34,090 bases of DNA from a virus: positions 1 through 34,090 of IMG/VR virus record IMGVR_UViG_3300034111_000208. One strand, 5' to 3'. Within the stretch, counting starts at the first letter, position 1. Every line of letters starts with the position of its first letter. Below the pieces are notes generated by a model. It did not search any database and was not told where the DNA came from. It worked only from the letters and a program-made list of their open reading frames with translations. Shown here in pieces: positions 23,104 through 30,075 of the stretch. The position numbers and the translations under genes are program-made.

Positions 23104-23439
23104 TTATGTAGCTTCACCGCCACTGGCGATGATGGTGAGGCCAGCAGATGCTGCCTGAATTTGGATTGTGTCACCTGCGTTCAACACCTCAACACCGTTG
23201 TATTGCAAAGCGTTGTTGGCTGGAACAGGAACATCGTACAAGAATGCATTGCTAGTGCCTGCCGATCCTGCCGATGGTACGAAAAATACGCGCACATTGA
23301 TGGCCGCTGCCGTTGTGTTGGCAATGCTGAATTCTTTGACAAGCGTGCGAGTGCTGGCCGGTACGGTGTACAGCGTTGTCACGCCTGTCGTGATGGCCGC
23401 TTGGCCAAGTTTTGTGGGTGTGATTACATCGAAAGCCAT
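23104..23439 (-). CDS. Small virion-type protein, tandem paralogue B (111 aa)
   Basis: A 111-residue beta protein with the shared pattern YTVPASTRTLVKEFSIANTT, then NVRVFFVPSAG, NALQYNGVEVLNAGDTIQI and LTIIASGG. It overlaps the upstream 341-residue protein gene by 16 bp, so translation is probably coupled. The pair's duplication is described with paralogue A. It may bind the tail hub or head surface; function not proven. Confidence 0.7.
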   Translation of the reverse strand: MAFDVITPTKLGQAAITTGVTTLYTVPASTRTLVKEFSIANTTAAAINVRVFFVPSAGSAGTSNAFLYDVPVPANNALQYNGVEVLNAGDTIQIQAASAGLTIIASGGEAT

Positions 23440-24449
23440 GTGAGCACCAAGTTAGATTTGACAGAAGCTGGAAGGCTTGAAGCTGGCACTGGGCCGTTTT
23501 CCCAACGTAGTTGAACTCCATCGTAAACGAGGACATCCCCATTTGCTGGCGTTGGTGCGTAAACATCAGAAAGTTGGCTGACCAATGGCTCGGCCTGAAC
23601 TCTGACAAAAATCGATCCAGACCCTGCTGTGGCTGCATTGACAACAGCAGCAACAACGATATGAGGTGTTGGAGCTGTTGGAAGATTCTTTGTCAGTCCA
23701 CCGGCATAAGATGGGTTGTAGTACAGAATATCACCGTCTGCCCAGACTTCACCATAAGGTGTGCCGGTGGTGTTGAATCCACGCACCAAACCAAAGCTAG
23801 AAACCAAGCCAAAGCCATTAAGTGCAATGGCTTCTGCGGCCACGCCCATGATGAGCTGGCCATTTGTCACGCCAGTCGATGGCTTGCCCTTTAGCACCCC
23901 AGACGCGCCAACTGATCCATCAAACATCACCAGTTCGCCTTTGGCAATGGCTGCCGATGCCTTGATGTAGTAGTACTGTGACTCGCCAATGGCTTGATTG
24001 ACGTTTGGTGTCATCTCAAGGTTTAGCGTATATCCACCGTTCCAATGCATCCTGCCAACCTTCACAGCTGGCGATGGTGTGGTGGTGTTGAAATCAATAT
24101 AGTCTGTCACCACCGAGTTATTGTTTTGGACAACAGGAGCCAAAGCCAACAGTTCAAGCGCTTTTGCGAGTCCTGGTATGGCATCTAGTGCCTGTTGCAC
24201 TTTGGCATTCAGGACAGCATCTTCGACTGCGGTGTCTTGTGCCAATGCACTGAGCTGTGCAAGTGCCTCGTTTGCTGTGGCCGCTGCCGTGTCTGCCTGG
24301 TATTCGAAGTCAGTGCCGACAATAACCTGAAGTTCATCAACAGTAGAAAACAACAACTCAAACTGTCTGATCTGTTGCTGATCGGTCAAGAACTGCGCAA
24401 GTTGATCTCGCGTCAGGTTGAGTTTGCGGGATACTGGTGCGGTTGCCAT
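23424..24449 (-). CDS. Tail-region structural protein (341 aa)
   Basis: A 341-residue protein with an N-terminal helical, probably trimeric coiled-coil part (about 1-100: NLTRDQLAQFLTDQQQ, then LAQLSALAQD). The rest is a beta-rich domain containing YYYIKASAAIAKGELVMFDG and a C-terminal DVYAPTPANGDVLVYDGVQL, the latter a common phage fibre motif. It follows the gp10-like gene, where P22 has the gp26 tail needle, so a needle or fibre-type role is possible. Similarity to gp26 itself is not visible. Its ATG shares one base with the preceding TGA. Confidence 0.65.
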   Translation of the reverse strand: MATAPVSRKLNLTRDQLAQFLTDQQQIRQFELLFSTVDELQVIVGTDFEYQADTAAATANEALAQLSALAQDTAVEDAVLNAKVQQALDAIPGLAKALELLALAPVVQNNNSVVTDYIDFNTTTPSPAVKVGRMHWNGGYTLNLEMTPNVNQAIGESQYYYIKASAAIAKGELVMFDGSVGASGVLKGKPSTGVTNGQLIMGVAAEAIALNGFGLVSSFGLVRGFNTTGTPYGEVWADGDILYYNPSYAGGLTKNLPTAPTPHIVVAAVVNAATAGSGSIFVRVQAEPLVSQLSDVYAPTPANGDVLVYDGVQLRWENGPVPASSLPASVKSNLVLTWLSM

Positions 24450-25858
24450 CAGTACACCAGTGGCTCGATCTGAGCTTCAAGTCGAATGAATGACACGTGG
24501 GCATCGCTGTCCCCACGAAATCGCTGAATACGCCAGTTGCGCATGTGGCCTTGCTGAAACCATGCCAAGCGCTTGTTGCTTCCTGTGGTTCCAACAGTGA
24601 TGCTTCTGTCTTGGCTCCATGATTTGCCATCCACGCTGTAGCTGGTGCTGATCTGTGGGTTTGTTCCCAAGGCCACACTGCCGGTCAAGCTGACAAGCTC
24701 CAGCTCATTGAAGATCGCGCCATTGCCCTCGTTGTAAACGATAAGCGTGCCAAATTCCCATCGCACTTGTTGTCCCCAATGGTGGCCTGTATTTTGCACA
24801 AAGTAGCCAATGGAGCTGGACTGTGGATCGCCCACCAGCCACTTGTCGTAGCACCAAACCATGTTGCGAGCGCGGTATTGTTCAAATCCGACAACGCTGG
24901 TGGTCAGCGTAAACCATACAGGCTCACCCAATGCCTCAGATGCTGATGCGTCATAGACGATTGTGCGGTCTGGCAAGTGCACATAGAGGTGTTGATGGCT
25001 CTTGTCATTGCGTGCTTCGAGCTTGGTGGTGGCCAGTTGCGCTTCGGTATATGTCAGCAACAGGTTGTCAATTTCCTGTGTACTCAGTTTCTGAGTGGTG
25101 GCTGCTGCGCCAATATAGATTGCTGGCGCTTCATTACGACCACCACCCATGAATGCAATGCGTTCAATGTAGACGCAACACGCAAACGTGCCGATCACGC
25201 CCTTTTGAATCTGAGCGCCATCAATGCGTGAAAATGGAAACAGCTCACCACCCACGTTATCGAACACCTCAATGGTGTTGCTGTTGAGCGCATAGACTTC
25301 ATTGCGAAGTTTGAGCAGTGCGATCACAGGATCGGGGTCGACTTCTGAGCTTCCATACTTCAGCGGATTGACTTGCAGTGGGTCTGACAACTCAGTGACG
25401 ATGAGAAACTCTCCGTCTGTGGTCATGAAGTATCCATCCACCCACACAACATCAAGCACCAATCCTAAATCTGGGTCAGTGTTTTGTGTAAGTGTTCCTG
25501 ATGATGGATTCCAAAAATACAGACGGCCACCAGATGCGATGGCCAGAAGATCAAAGCTGTAGTCAAGTGTCACCAGTTCGTTTGTTGGACCACCAACATC
25601 GCCAAGAACTGACACTGTGCCGTTACTGGCCACTGACACCAGCTTGGTGCCCATGACTCGATAGCAGACACCATTCCAGTTGATGCCGCCACGGTCAGCG
25701 CCTGGGCCTGTGCCGTTGGCCACGATGCCATCGCCTGGGCGCAGGAATCCATTGCTGATGCCAGACTTCTTTGGCACAGGCATCATGTTGACCGGATAGC
25801 TTGTGCGCAGCTCTGGCGTGTTGTCAGCGTAGATGCCGTTGAGAATTGGAATTTGCAT
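24449..25858 (-). CDS. Packaged DNA stabilisation protein, P22 gp10-like
   Basis: A 469-residue protein matching the P22 gp10 tail-hub family, which closes the portal vertex after packaging. The N-terminus PILNGIYADNTPELRTSYPV and NMMPVPKKSG is highly characteristic. Repeated beta blades such as YFMTTDGEFLIVTEL and NEVYALNSNTIEVFD fit the propeller of this family, and the length equals P22 gp10 (about 470). The gene order (coat, gp4, gp10) matches P22. It starts 3 bp after the preceding stop. Confidence 0.87.
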   Translation of the reverse strand: MQIPILNGIYADNTPELRTSYPVNMMPVPKKSGISNGFLRPGDGIVANGTGPGADRGGINWNGVCYRVMGTKLVSVASNGTVSVLGDVGGPTNELVTLDYSFDLLAIASGGRLYFWNPSSGTLTQNTDPDLGLVLDVVWVDGYFMTTDGEFLIVTELSDPLQVNPLKYGSSEVDPDPVIALLKLRNEVYALNSNTIEVFDNVGGELFPFSRIDGAQIQKGVIGTFACCVYIERIAFMGGGRNEAPAIYIGAAATTQKLSTQEIDNLLLTYTEAQLATTKLEARNDKSHQHLYVHLPDRTIVYDASASEALGEPVWFTLTTSVVGFEQYRARNMVWCYDKWLVGDPQSSSIGYFVQNTGHHWGQQVRWEFGTLIVYNEGNGAIFNELELVSLTGSVALGTNPQISTSYSVDGKSWSQDRSITVGTTGSNKRLAWFQQGHMRNWRIQRFRGDSDAHVSFIRLEAQIEPLVY

Positions 25859-25861
25859 GGC

Positions 25862-26146
25862 TTACCACTTGACCTTATTGGCCCAATACGCTGCGCTCAT
25901 CTTGCCCTTGGCAATATTCTCAGCGTGTCTGGCCTTGAATGATTCTCGACGAGTCTTGTCTGCCTTTGACTCACCTTCCTTCTTTGGAGACCCAGAAACA
26001 CCTTGTTGACCAAAGCGAATTGTCTTCACTTGATCGCCAACCTTAGCCACGACAACATGGCTTTTGGTTGGGTGCGATGGCGTGCGCTTGGGCTTGTTGT
26101 AGCCTTCCACGCCAACGCGAGCGAGTCGTGAGTCTTTTGTGGCCAT
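25862..26146 (-). CDS. Conserved basic phage protein (94 aa)
   Basis: A 94-residue strongly basic protein. GYNKPKRTPSHPTKSHVVVA, TIRFGQQGVSGSP and ESFKARHAENIAKGKMSAAY make a pattern I remember from many tailed phages, sometimes with an extra nuclease-like SFRARH motif. Its function is not established. It sits between the 151-residue structural protein and the gp10-like gene with gaps of only 2-3 bp. It may bind DNA or assist head completion. Confidence 0.7.
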   Translation of the reverse strand: MATKDSRLARVGVEGYNKPKRTPSHPTKSHVVVAKVGDQVKTIRFGQQGVSGSPKKEGESKADKTRRESFKARHAENIAKGKMSAAYWANKVKW

Positions 26147-26148
26147 GA

Positions 26149-26604
26149 TTATCCGATGCGATACCAGCTGTTTGTGGCTTGGTAGAAGCGCATTGTGAAG
26201 AAAGCATTGGCTGCCAATGTTGTTGGAGCACCGTAGGCATTGGCCGCGCCATTTACCGCCAGCGTGAAGCTGGTGATGATCTGCGTTGTCGTGACAATCA
26301 CCTCAGTGCCATCAGGCACGCCAGTATTCAGGGGCAGGGTGATTGTGCCTGCTGCCAGAGTTCCGGCAGGCTGGATGATCATCCACTGTTGTTCGCTGGT
26401 TGGCGTTGGAACGGTGATGTTGAAGCCAGTGCCTGGTGTGTACAGATTGGTGGCCACGGTAGGCGCAGCAAACGTCTGTTGAAAGTATTGCAGCAGCTGC
26501 GTGATCGAGACCTTGCGAGCATCGCCATTGTTCGAGACGTAAACCGGAAGCAGATCACCGCCAGATACTTGGCTGATGCCCGATAGTTGATTGATGGTTG
26601 GCAT
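26149..26604 (-). CDS. Putative structural protein (151 aa)
   Basis: A 151-residue beta-type protein opening MPTINQLSGISQVSGGDLLP, a typical beginning of phage fibre or head-fibre proteins that repeats in many podophages. The second half (GTITLPLNTGVPDGTEVIV, then RFYQATNSWYRIG) looks like a small jelly-roll with an aromatic C-terminus. It lies between gp4-like and gp10-like genes. It may be a head fibre or accessory tail protein. Confidence 0.65.
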   Translation of the reverse strand: MPTINQLSGISQVSGGDLLPVYVSNNGDARKVSITQLLQYFQQTFAAPTVATNLYTPGTGFNITVPTPTSEQQWMIIQPAGTLAAGTITLPLNTGVPDGTEVIVTTTQIITSFTLAVNGAANAYGAPTTLAANAFFTMRFYQATNSWYRIG

Positions 26605-26616
26605 GATTGTGTTTCC

Positions 26617-27099
26617 TCAGTTGAATTCGAGTGGGCCATCTTGACCGGCCAAGACTGGATCGACTGGCGGACGGATGAAAGGATTGTCGTATACGCGCCA
26701 AGGCTTGTTGCCTGCTCCTGCTGGCATAGTGCTTGGAAGCTGTTGCTCCATTGGCATGGCCGCACGCGACAGCAACGTGTTGTAGGACTCTTTGGCCGTG
26801 GCCTTGGTGTCTGGCATGACCTGCTTGCCGTAGCTGGGTGCCAGCTTAATTGCCAGATTTGTGTAGATGGCCTCATTCGAGCTGTCAGGCACGTTTGTCT
26901 GCTCATCCAGATCGCTGTCTTGAGGGCTAGATGGCAATGGATAACCGAGGCGAATGCCAAGGGCATTCCATGCCGCGATCATGGTGTCAAGCCTGCGCAG
27001 GGCAGACTGCAACTGCTCTGGAGTCAGATCAAAGACGTAGGAGGCAAGGCCAATTTCCTCAAAGGCCTGTGTGACGAATTGGCGCTTGGTCCATCCCAT
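26617..27099 (-). CDS. Head completion / tail accessory protein, P22 gp4-like
   Basis: A 160-residue protein of the P22_Tail-4 family, which forms the ring below the portal and starts tail assembly. Recognisable are RQFVTQAFEEIGLASYVFDL, LQSALRRLDTMIAAWNALGI and NLAIKLAPSYGKQVMPD. P22 gp4 is 166 residues. The order coat, gp4, gp10 agrees with P22. Some gp4 proteins also have lysozyme-like activity; nothing here allows that to be judged. Confidence 0.85.
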   Translation of the reverse strand: MGWTKRQFVTQAFEEIGLASYVFDLTPEQLQSALRRLDTMIAAWNALGIRLGYPLPSSPQDSDLDEQTNVPDSSNEAIYTNLAIKLAPSYGKQVMPDTKATAKESYNTLLSRAAMPMEQQLPSTMPAGAGNKPWRVYDNPFIRPPVDPVLAGQDGPLEFN

Positions 27100-27100
27100 G

Positions 27101-27409
27101 TCATTCTCCTGTTGTTTCCGATAGTCTGTCTTGGATCAATTGTCCCAGTTTTTTGTCTTTTGTGCGACCATCAAAACGAATTCCGAGTTCTGTGGCTTTA
27201 GCCTCAAGTTCTTCGCGGGTTGGCGCTGAGTCATCGATTGGCTCAATGTCCAATACTTCTTGAGCTTGGGCTTGGGCTTGAGATTCTGCTGCGGCAGCTT
27301 GCTCGGCCAACAGGCGATGGTTGATTCCATCGATTGGCTTGGATGGCTTGCGAACCTTGACTGGTTTTTTGTTCTTACGGTATTTTGGAACGAGGATGTT
27401 ATCTTGCAT
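27101..27409 (-). CDS. HeH/LEM-like small protein (102 aa)
   Basis: The C-terminal ~35 residues (TREELEAKATELGIRFDGRT, then GQLIQDRL) fit a HeH/SAP-type helix-extended-helix fold, known for DNA or protein contacts in phage head genes. The N-terminal part is very basic (KYRKNKKPVKVRKPSKPI) and the middle Ala/Gln-rich. A GTG at 27412 could add one residue, but the ATG at 27409 overlaps the preceding TGA. Position after the coat suggests a head-linked role. Confidence 0.68.
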   Translation of the reverse strand: MQDNILVPKYRKNKKPVKVRKPSKPIDGINHRLLAEQAAAAESQAQAQAQEVLDIEPIDDSAPTREELEAKATELGIRFDGRTKDKKLGQLIQDRLSETTGE

Positions 27410-27585
27410 CACTTGGCCTTCTTTTTCATTGGCTTGGCGGTCTTGGCGGCTGCTTTAAACGCTGCGGCAGTAGGTGCACCCTTTGTGCCTGGCTTGCGCA
27501 TGCGCTCAGGCGTTTTGCCTGCGGCCTTTTGGTCTGCAATGCGCTCACGCTTGGCGTGAATGTTGGCATATAGACCAGCTTTCAT
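27409..27585 (-). CDS. Small basic conserved protein (58 aa)
   Basis: A 58-residue protein: MKAGLYANIHAKRERIADQK, then TPERMRKPGTKGAPTAAAFK and a Lys/Ala-rich end. I recall this GLYANIHAKR...MRKPG.KGAPT pattern from many tailed phages; no function is established. Its ATG overlaps the stop of the next upstream gene (ATGA), and its own TGA overlaps the following ATG. So it is embedded in a tightly packed post-capsid block. Confidence 0.7.
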   Translation of the reverse strand: MKAGLYANIHAKRERIADQKAAGKTPERMRKPGTKGAPTAAAFKAAAKTAKPMKKKAK

Positions 27586-27752
27586 TTCATGGCTTTCTTG
27601 GGCGCTTTGCTTGGCTTGCCTACTGCCTTGGCTGCTTTAGTGGCAACGTTCAAAGCAATGGCCACGGCCTGCTTCATCGGCTTGCCTGCTTTTTTCTCGG
27701 CTTTGATGTTCTTGCCGATGGATTTGCTTGAGTAACCTTTGGTCAATGGCAT
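27582..27752 (-). CDS. Small basic conserved protein (56 aa)
   Basis: A 56-residue Lys-rich protein opening MPLTKGYSSKSIGKNIKAEK and continuing KAGKPMKQAVAIALNVA before a Lys/Ala tail. The KGYS...IGKNI...AGKP.KQA.AIAL pattern is familiar from small phage proteins of unknown function. AGGAG precedes the ATG. It is the first gene after the coat terminator and couples by ATGA to the next small basic gene. Confidence 0.7.
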   Translation of the reverse strand: MPLTKGYSSKSIGKNIKAEKKAGKPMKQAVAIALNVATKAAKAVGKPSKAPKKAMK

Positions 27753-27768
27753 GATGATCTCCTATTGG

Positions 27769-27791
27769 AAAAAGGGGGGCCGAAGCCCCCC
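27769..27791 (-). terminator. Rho-independent terminator after the coat gene
   Basis: On the coding strand a 7 bp perfect stem (GGGGGGC / GCCCCCC) closes a stable TTCG tetraloop and is followed by five T (27773-27769). It lies 15-40 bp after the coat stop codon. It would end or reduce transcription past the coat gene, favouring coat over downstream tail genes. Confidence 0.88.
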
Positions 27792-27806
27792 AGTCTTTTG
27801 GCCAGA

Positions 27807-29087
27807 TTACTGGTTGAACAACAAGATGCCGGACATCTCGGGGTTTTTGTTGACCACACCGAACAATGTGTCCATGCGGTACTTGATGGTCATGCTATCG
27901 ATGTCATAGAACTTCTGCAAGACCAACTCAATGCCTTGATCGGTAGATGCACGCAAAACTGCGACACCAGCGTCAGAAGGCACTGCGTAACGGCCAGGCA
28001 AGATTTCCAGAGAATCACGTTGCCAGAACACGTTCACAGAAGCTGCGTTGACGTTCAAGAAGGTGATGGCGGCTGTGTTGGATGGTGCAGACACTTCCAC
28101 GTTCTTGTATTGCAACTGAGCATCAGTAGCAACGCTCTGAGCACCAATGATCGGGGGAGTGATCACCATAGTGGTGCTGTTGGTCACGCTCACGACACGG
28201 AAGGTCTTGAGTTGGCCAGTGCTTTGCTTGGTGATGTGGTGCACAGCGTACACGCCACCGATTGTGAATGCATCACCAGCGGCCACGTTGGTGGTCGAGG
28301 AGACAGTCACGGTCTGGAAGCGGTTGTCTACGTTGATCTGGCCGCCCACAGCTGTGGAAGTGGCTTGAGGAGCGTAGTTGGCTTGTGTGCCTGCACCGCT
28401 TGTGTCGATGGTGATTGAGCCACCACCAGCAGCAGCTGCTTGACGGTTTGCGTAGTCCATCTTGTAGGTGTCGAAACCTGCGACCATGCCAACGTAGCTG
28501 CGCTCATAAGCCTTGTCAGACTTTTGATTGCCGAAGCTGCGAGCAGTGCCGACCAAGTTGCCAGCCAAACCGTTGTAATCGCGGCTAGACAAAGCCAAGA
28601 AACGGTCATAGTCAGGCACGCCTTGCTCGTTCATGATGGCATCGCACAAAGCGACATCGTCATAGTCACCAGCAGCGGCAGCGATAGGCACAACCAAAGA
28701 ACCCAAGCCAGCGGCAGAGTTCATGATGGCGATGTTGATGTCAGAGGCCAGCTTTTGCTTGGCGCTCTCACCCAAACGGCCTTCTTGCAAAGCATCGCGC
28801 AATTCGAGGGTTGTCATTTCCCAAGGCACTGTTTTGCTGAAGCCCAGAGTGGCAGGAACTGCCAACTGAGTCATGCCTTGGTAGCCAGAGATTGGCGTGC
28901 CAGGAGTGCTATTGATGGATTGAGCGATGTAGGGTTGGGGACGCCAGATGGTGTTGTTGGCGCGTTCCATCATTGTCTGATCTGTGTTGTAGATGTTGAC
29001 ATGACGAGACAAAACCAGCGCGTCTTGGAAGCCTTCGAGGAGGTCTTCAAACGCAACGCGCTCTTCTTTTGAGAAACTATTGGACAT
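27807..29087 (-). CDS. Major capsid (coat) protein, P22-like
   Basis: A 426-residue coat protein of the P22_CoatProtein family (HK97 fold; P22 gp5 is 430 residues). The N-terminus (EERVAFEDLLEGFQDALVLS) and the segment TPGTPISGYQGMTQLAVPAT are family-like. The region VGGQINVDNRFQTVTVSSTT through TGQLKTFRVVSV should be the inserted I-domain of P22-like coats. The C-terminus YRMDTLFGVVNKNPEMSGIL is also characteristic. AAGGAA precedes the ATG. A strong terminator follows. It forms the procapsid shell with the upstream scaffold protein. Confidence 0.9.
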   Translation of the reverse strand: MSNSFSKEERVAFEDLLEGFQDALVLSRHVNIYNTDQTMMERANNTIWRPQPYIAQSINSTPGTPISGYQGMTQLAVPATLGFSKTVPWEMTTLELRDALQEGRLGESAKQKLASDINIAIMNSAAGLGSLVVPIAAAAGDYDDVALCDAIMNEQGVPDYDRFLALSSRDYNGLAGNLVGTARSFGNQKSDKAYERSYVGMVAGFDTYKMDYANRQAAAAGGGSITIDTSGAGTQANYAPQATSTAVGGQINVDNRFQTVTVSSTTNVAAGDAFTIGGVYAVHHITKQSTGQLKTFRVVSVTNSTTMVITPPIIGAQSVATDAQLQYKNVEVSAPSNTAAITFLNVNAASVNVFWQRDSLEILPGRYAVPSDAGVAVLRASTDQGIELVLQKFYDIDSMTIKYRMDTLFGVVNKNPEMSGILLFNQ

Positions 29088-29104
29088 GGTATTTCCTTAA
29101 AAAA

Positions 29105-30001
29105 TCATTTAGATGAAGCTGCTCGCTTCTGCGCCTTGTACTGGATGACTTTCGTCATGTTGCCAGTACGAGCCGCTTCTTCTCGCAGCCGTTCGAGGGT
29201 TGAGTCCACCGCCCCAGATACTCGGCCAGTTCCTGACACGATTCTCTCGGGTGGCGGGGCTGCCTTACGGTTGGTAACTTTCAATTCTTTCTCCAGTTTC
29301 GCTACCGCAAAGGCAAACTTTACGGGGTCTTTAATGTCGGACAGCTCTTTTGCCTTTTTCGGATTCTTGCCGAGTGCGTAAATCACGAGCGCAGGATTAT
29401 CTGCACCTTGAAGCACCACGCCTTGCTGGGTGATGTTGAAGAGTTCCTGAGCTACTGCCTCGGCATCCTCAAAATCTTTGACTCTCAGCTCGGCTTTCGC
29501 CTTGCCGTAGCTATCCAGTTTGGCTTGCCATGCTTTTTGCTGATTCATAACTTCAGCTTCTTGCTTGGCTGCGGCTTCATCGGCTTGTCGCTTGCGCTCA
29601 AACCAAGTGGCCAGTGCTTGCTCGAATTTGTCAGCGTCATAGTCGTACTCTTCAAGGCTTGGCTTCTTGCCCAACACGACCGGCTTGGTCTCAGTCTGTG
29701 CGGTGCTTTGCAGCTTTGCTTCAAGTTCACGAATTCGTCGCTTGTCTTCGCGTGATGTCTTACGCAGCTCGCGCACCCATTCAGGCGCATGAGTCTGTTC
29801 TTCGGGAGGTGGCGCTTCCTCACCAATGGATACGATCACTTCGTCGTTGTCGCCTTCGCCATCTTCGGTGTTCTGGTCATCTCCCTGGTCACCAACGGAT
29901 TGTTGCTCGTCGGTGTTTTGCTCAGTGCCTTGGCCTTCGTCCTCGATGACGATGGTGTCATCGTCTTCGTTTTCGCTTCCTGATACTGCCTTTGTGTTCA
30001 T
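29105..30001 (-). CDS. Scaffold protein, P22 gp8-like
   Basis: A 298-residue protein in the scaffold position between portal and coat; P22 gp8 is 303 residues. The first ~65 residues are very acidic (Asp/Glu-rich). The middle is helical (WVRELRKTSREDKRRIRELE and FEQALATWFERKRQADEAAA). The C-terminus is basic (LREEAARTGNMTKVIQYKAQ then KRAASSK) and fits the coat-binding helix-turn-helix of scaffolds. The ribosome site is weak, so the start could be slightly different. It directs procapsid assembly and then leaves the shell. Confidence 0.85.
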   Translation of the reverse strand: MNTKAVSGSENEDDDTIVIEDEGQGTEQNTDEQQSVGDQGDDQNTEDGEGDNDEVIVSIGEEAPPPEEQTHAPEWVRELRKTSREDKRRIRELEAKLQSTAQTETKPVVLGKKPSLEEYDYDADKFEQALATWFERKRQADEAAAKQEAEVMNQQKAWQAKLDSYGKAKAELRVKDFEDAEAVAQELFNITQQGVVLQGADNPALVIYALGKNPKKAKELSDIKDPVKFAFAVAKLEKELKVTNRKAAPPPERIVSGTGRVSGAVDSTLERLREEAARTGNMTKVIQYKAQKRAASSK

Positions 30002-30031
30002 CTTCTAACCCCATCAAACTCACCCATTAGA

Positions 30032-30052
30032 ACGGCTGGGTGGATGCCGTTT
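30032..30052. other. Short hairpin between portal and scaffold genes
   Basis: AACGGC and GCCGTT pair across a 9-base loop within the 74 bp gap between the portal and scaffold genes. No T-tract follows on the coding strand, so termination is doubtful. I see no gene or convincing promoter in this gap. Confidence 0.35.
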
Positions 30053-30075
30053 ATCACATTCTCGCGCTTTTTCGT

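Noticed and set aside
27765-29072. Long open frames antisense to the coat protein
   Set aside because: They are shadows of a strongly biased coding gene and have no recognisable protein motifs.
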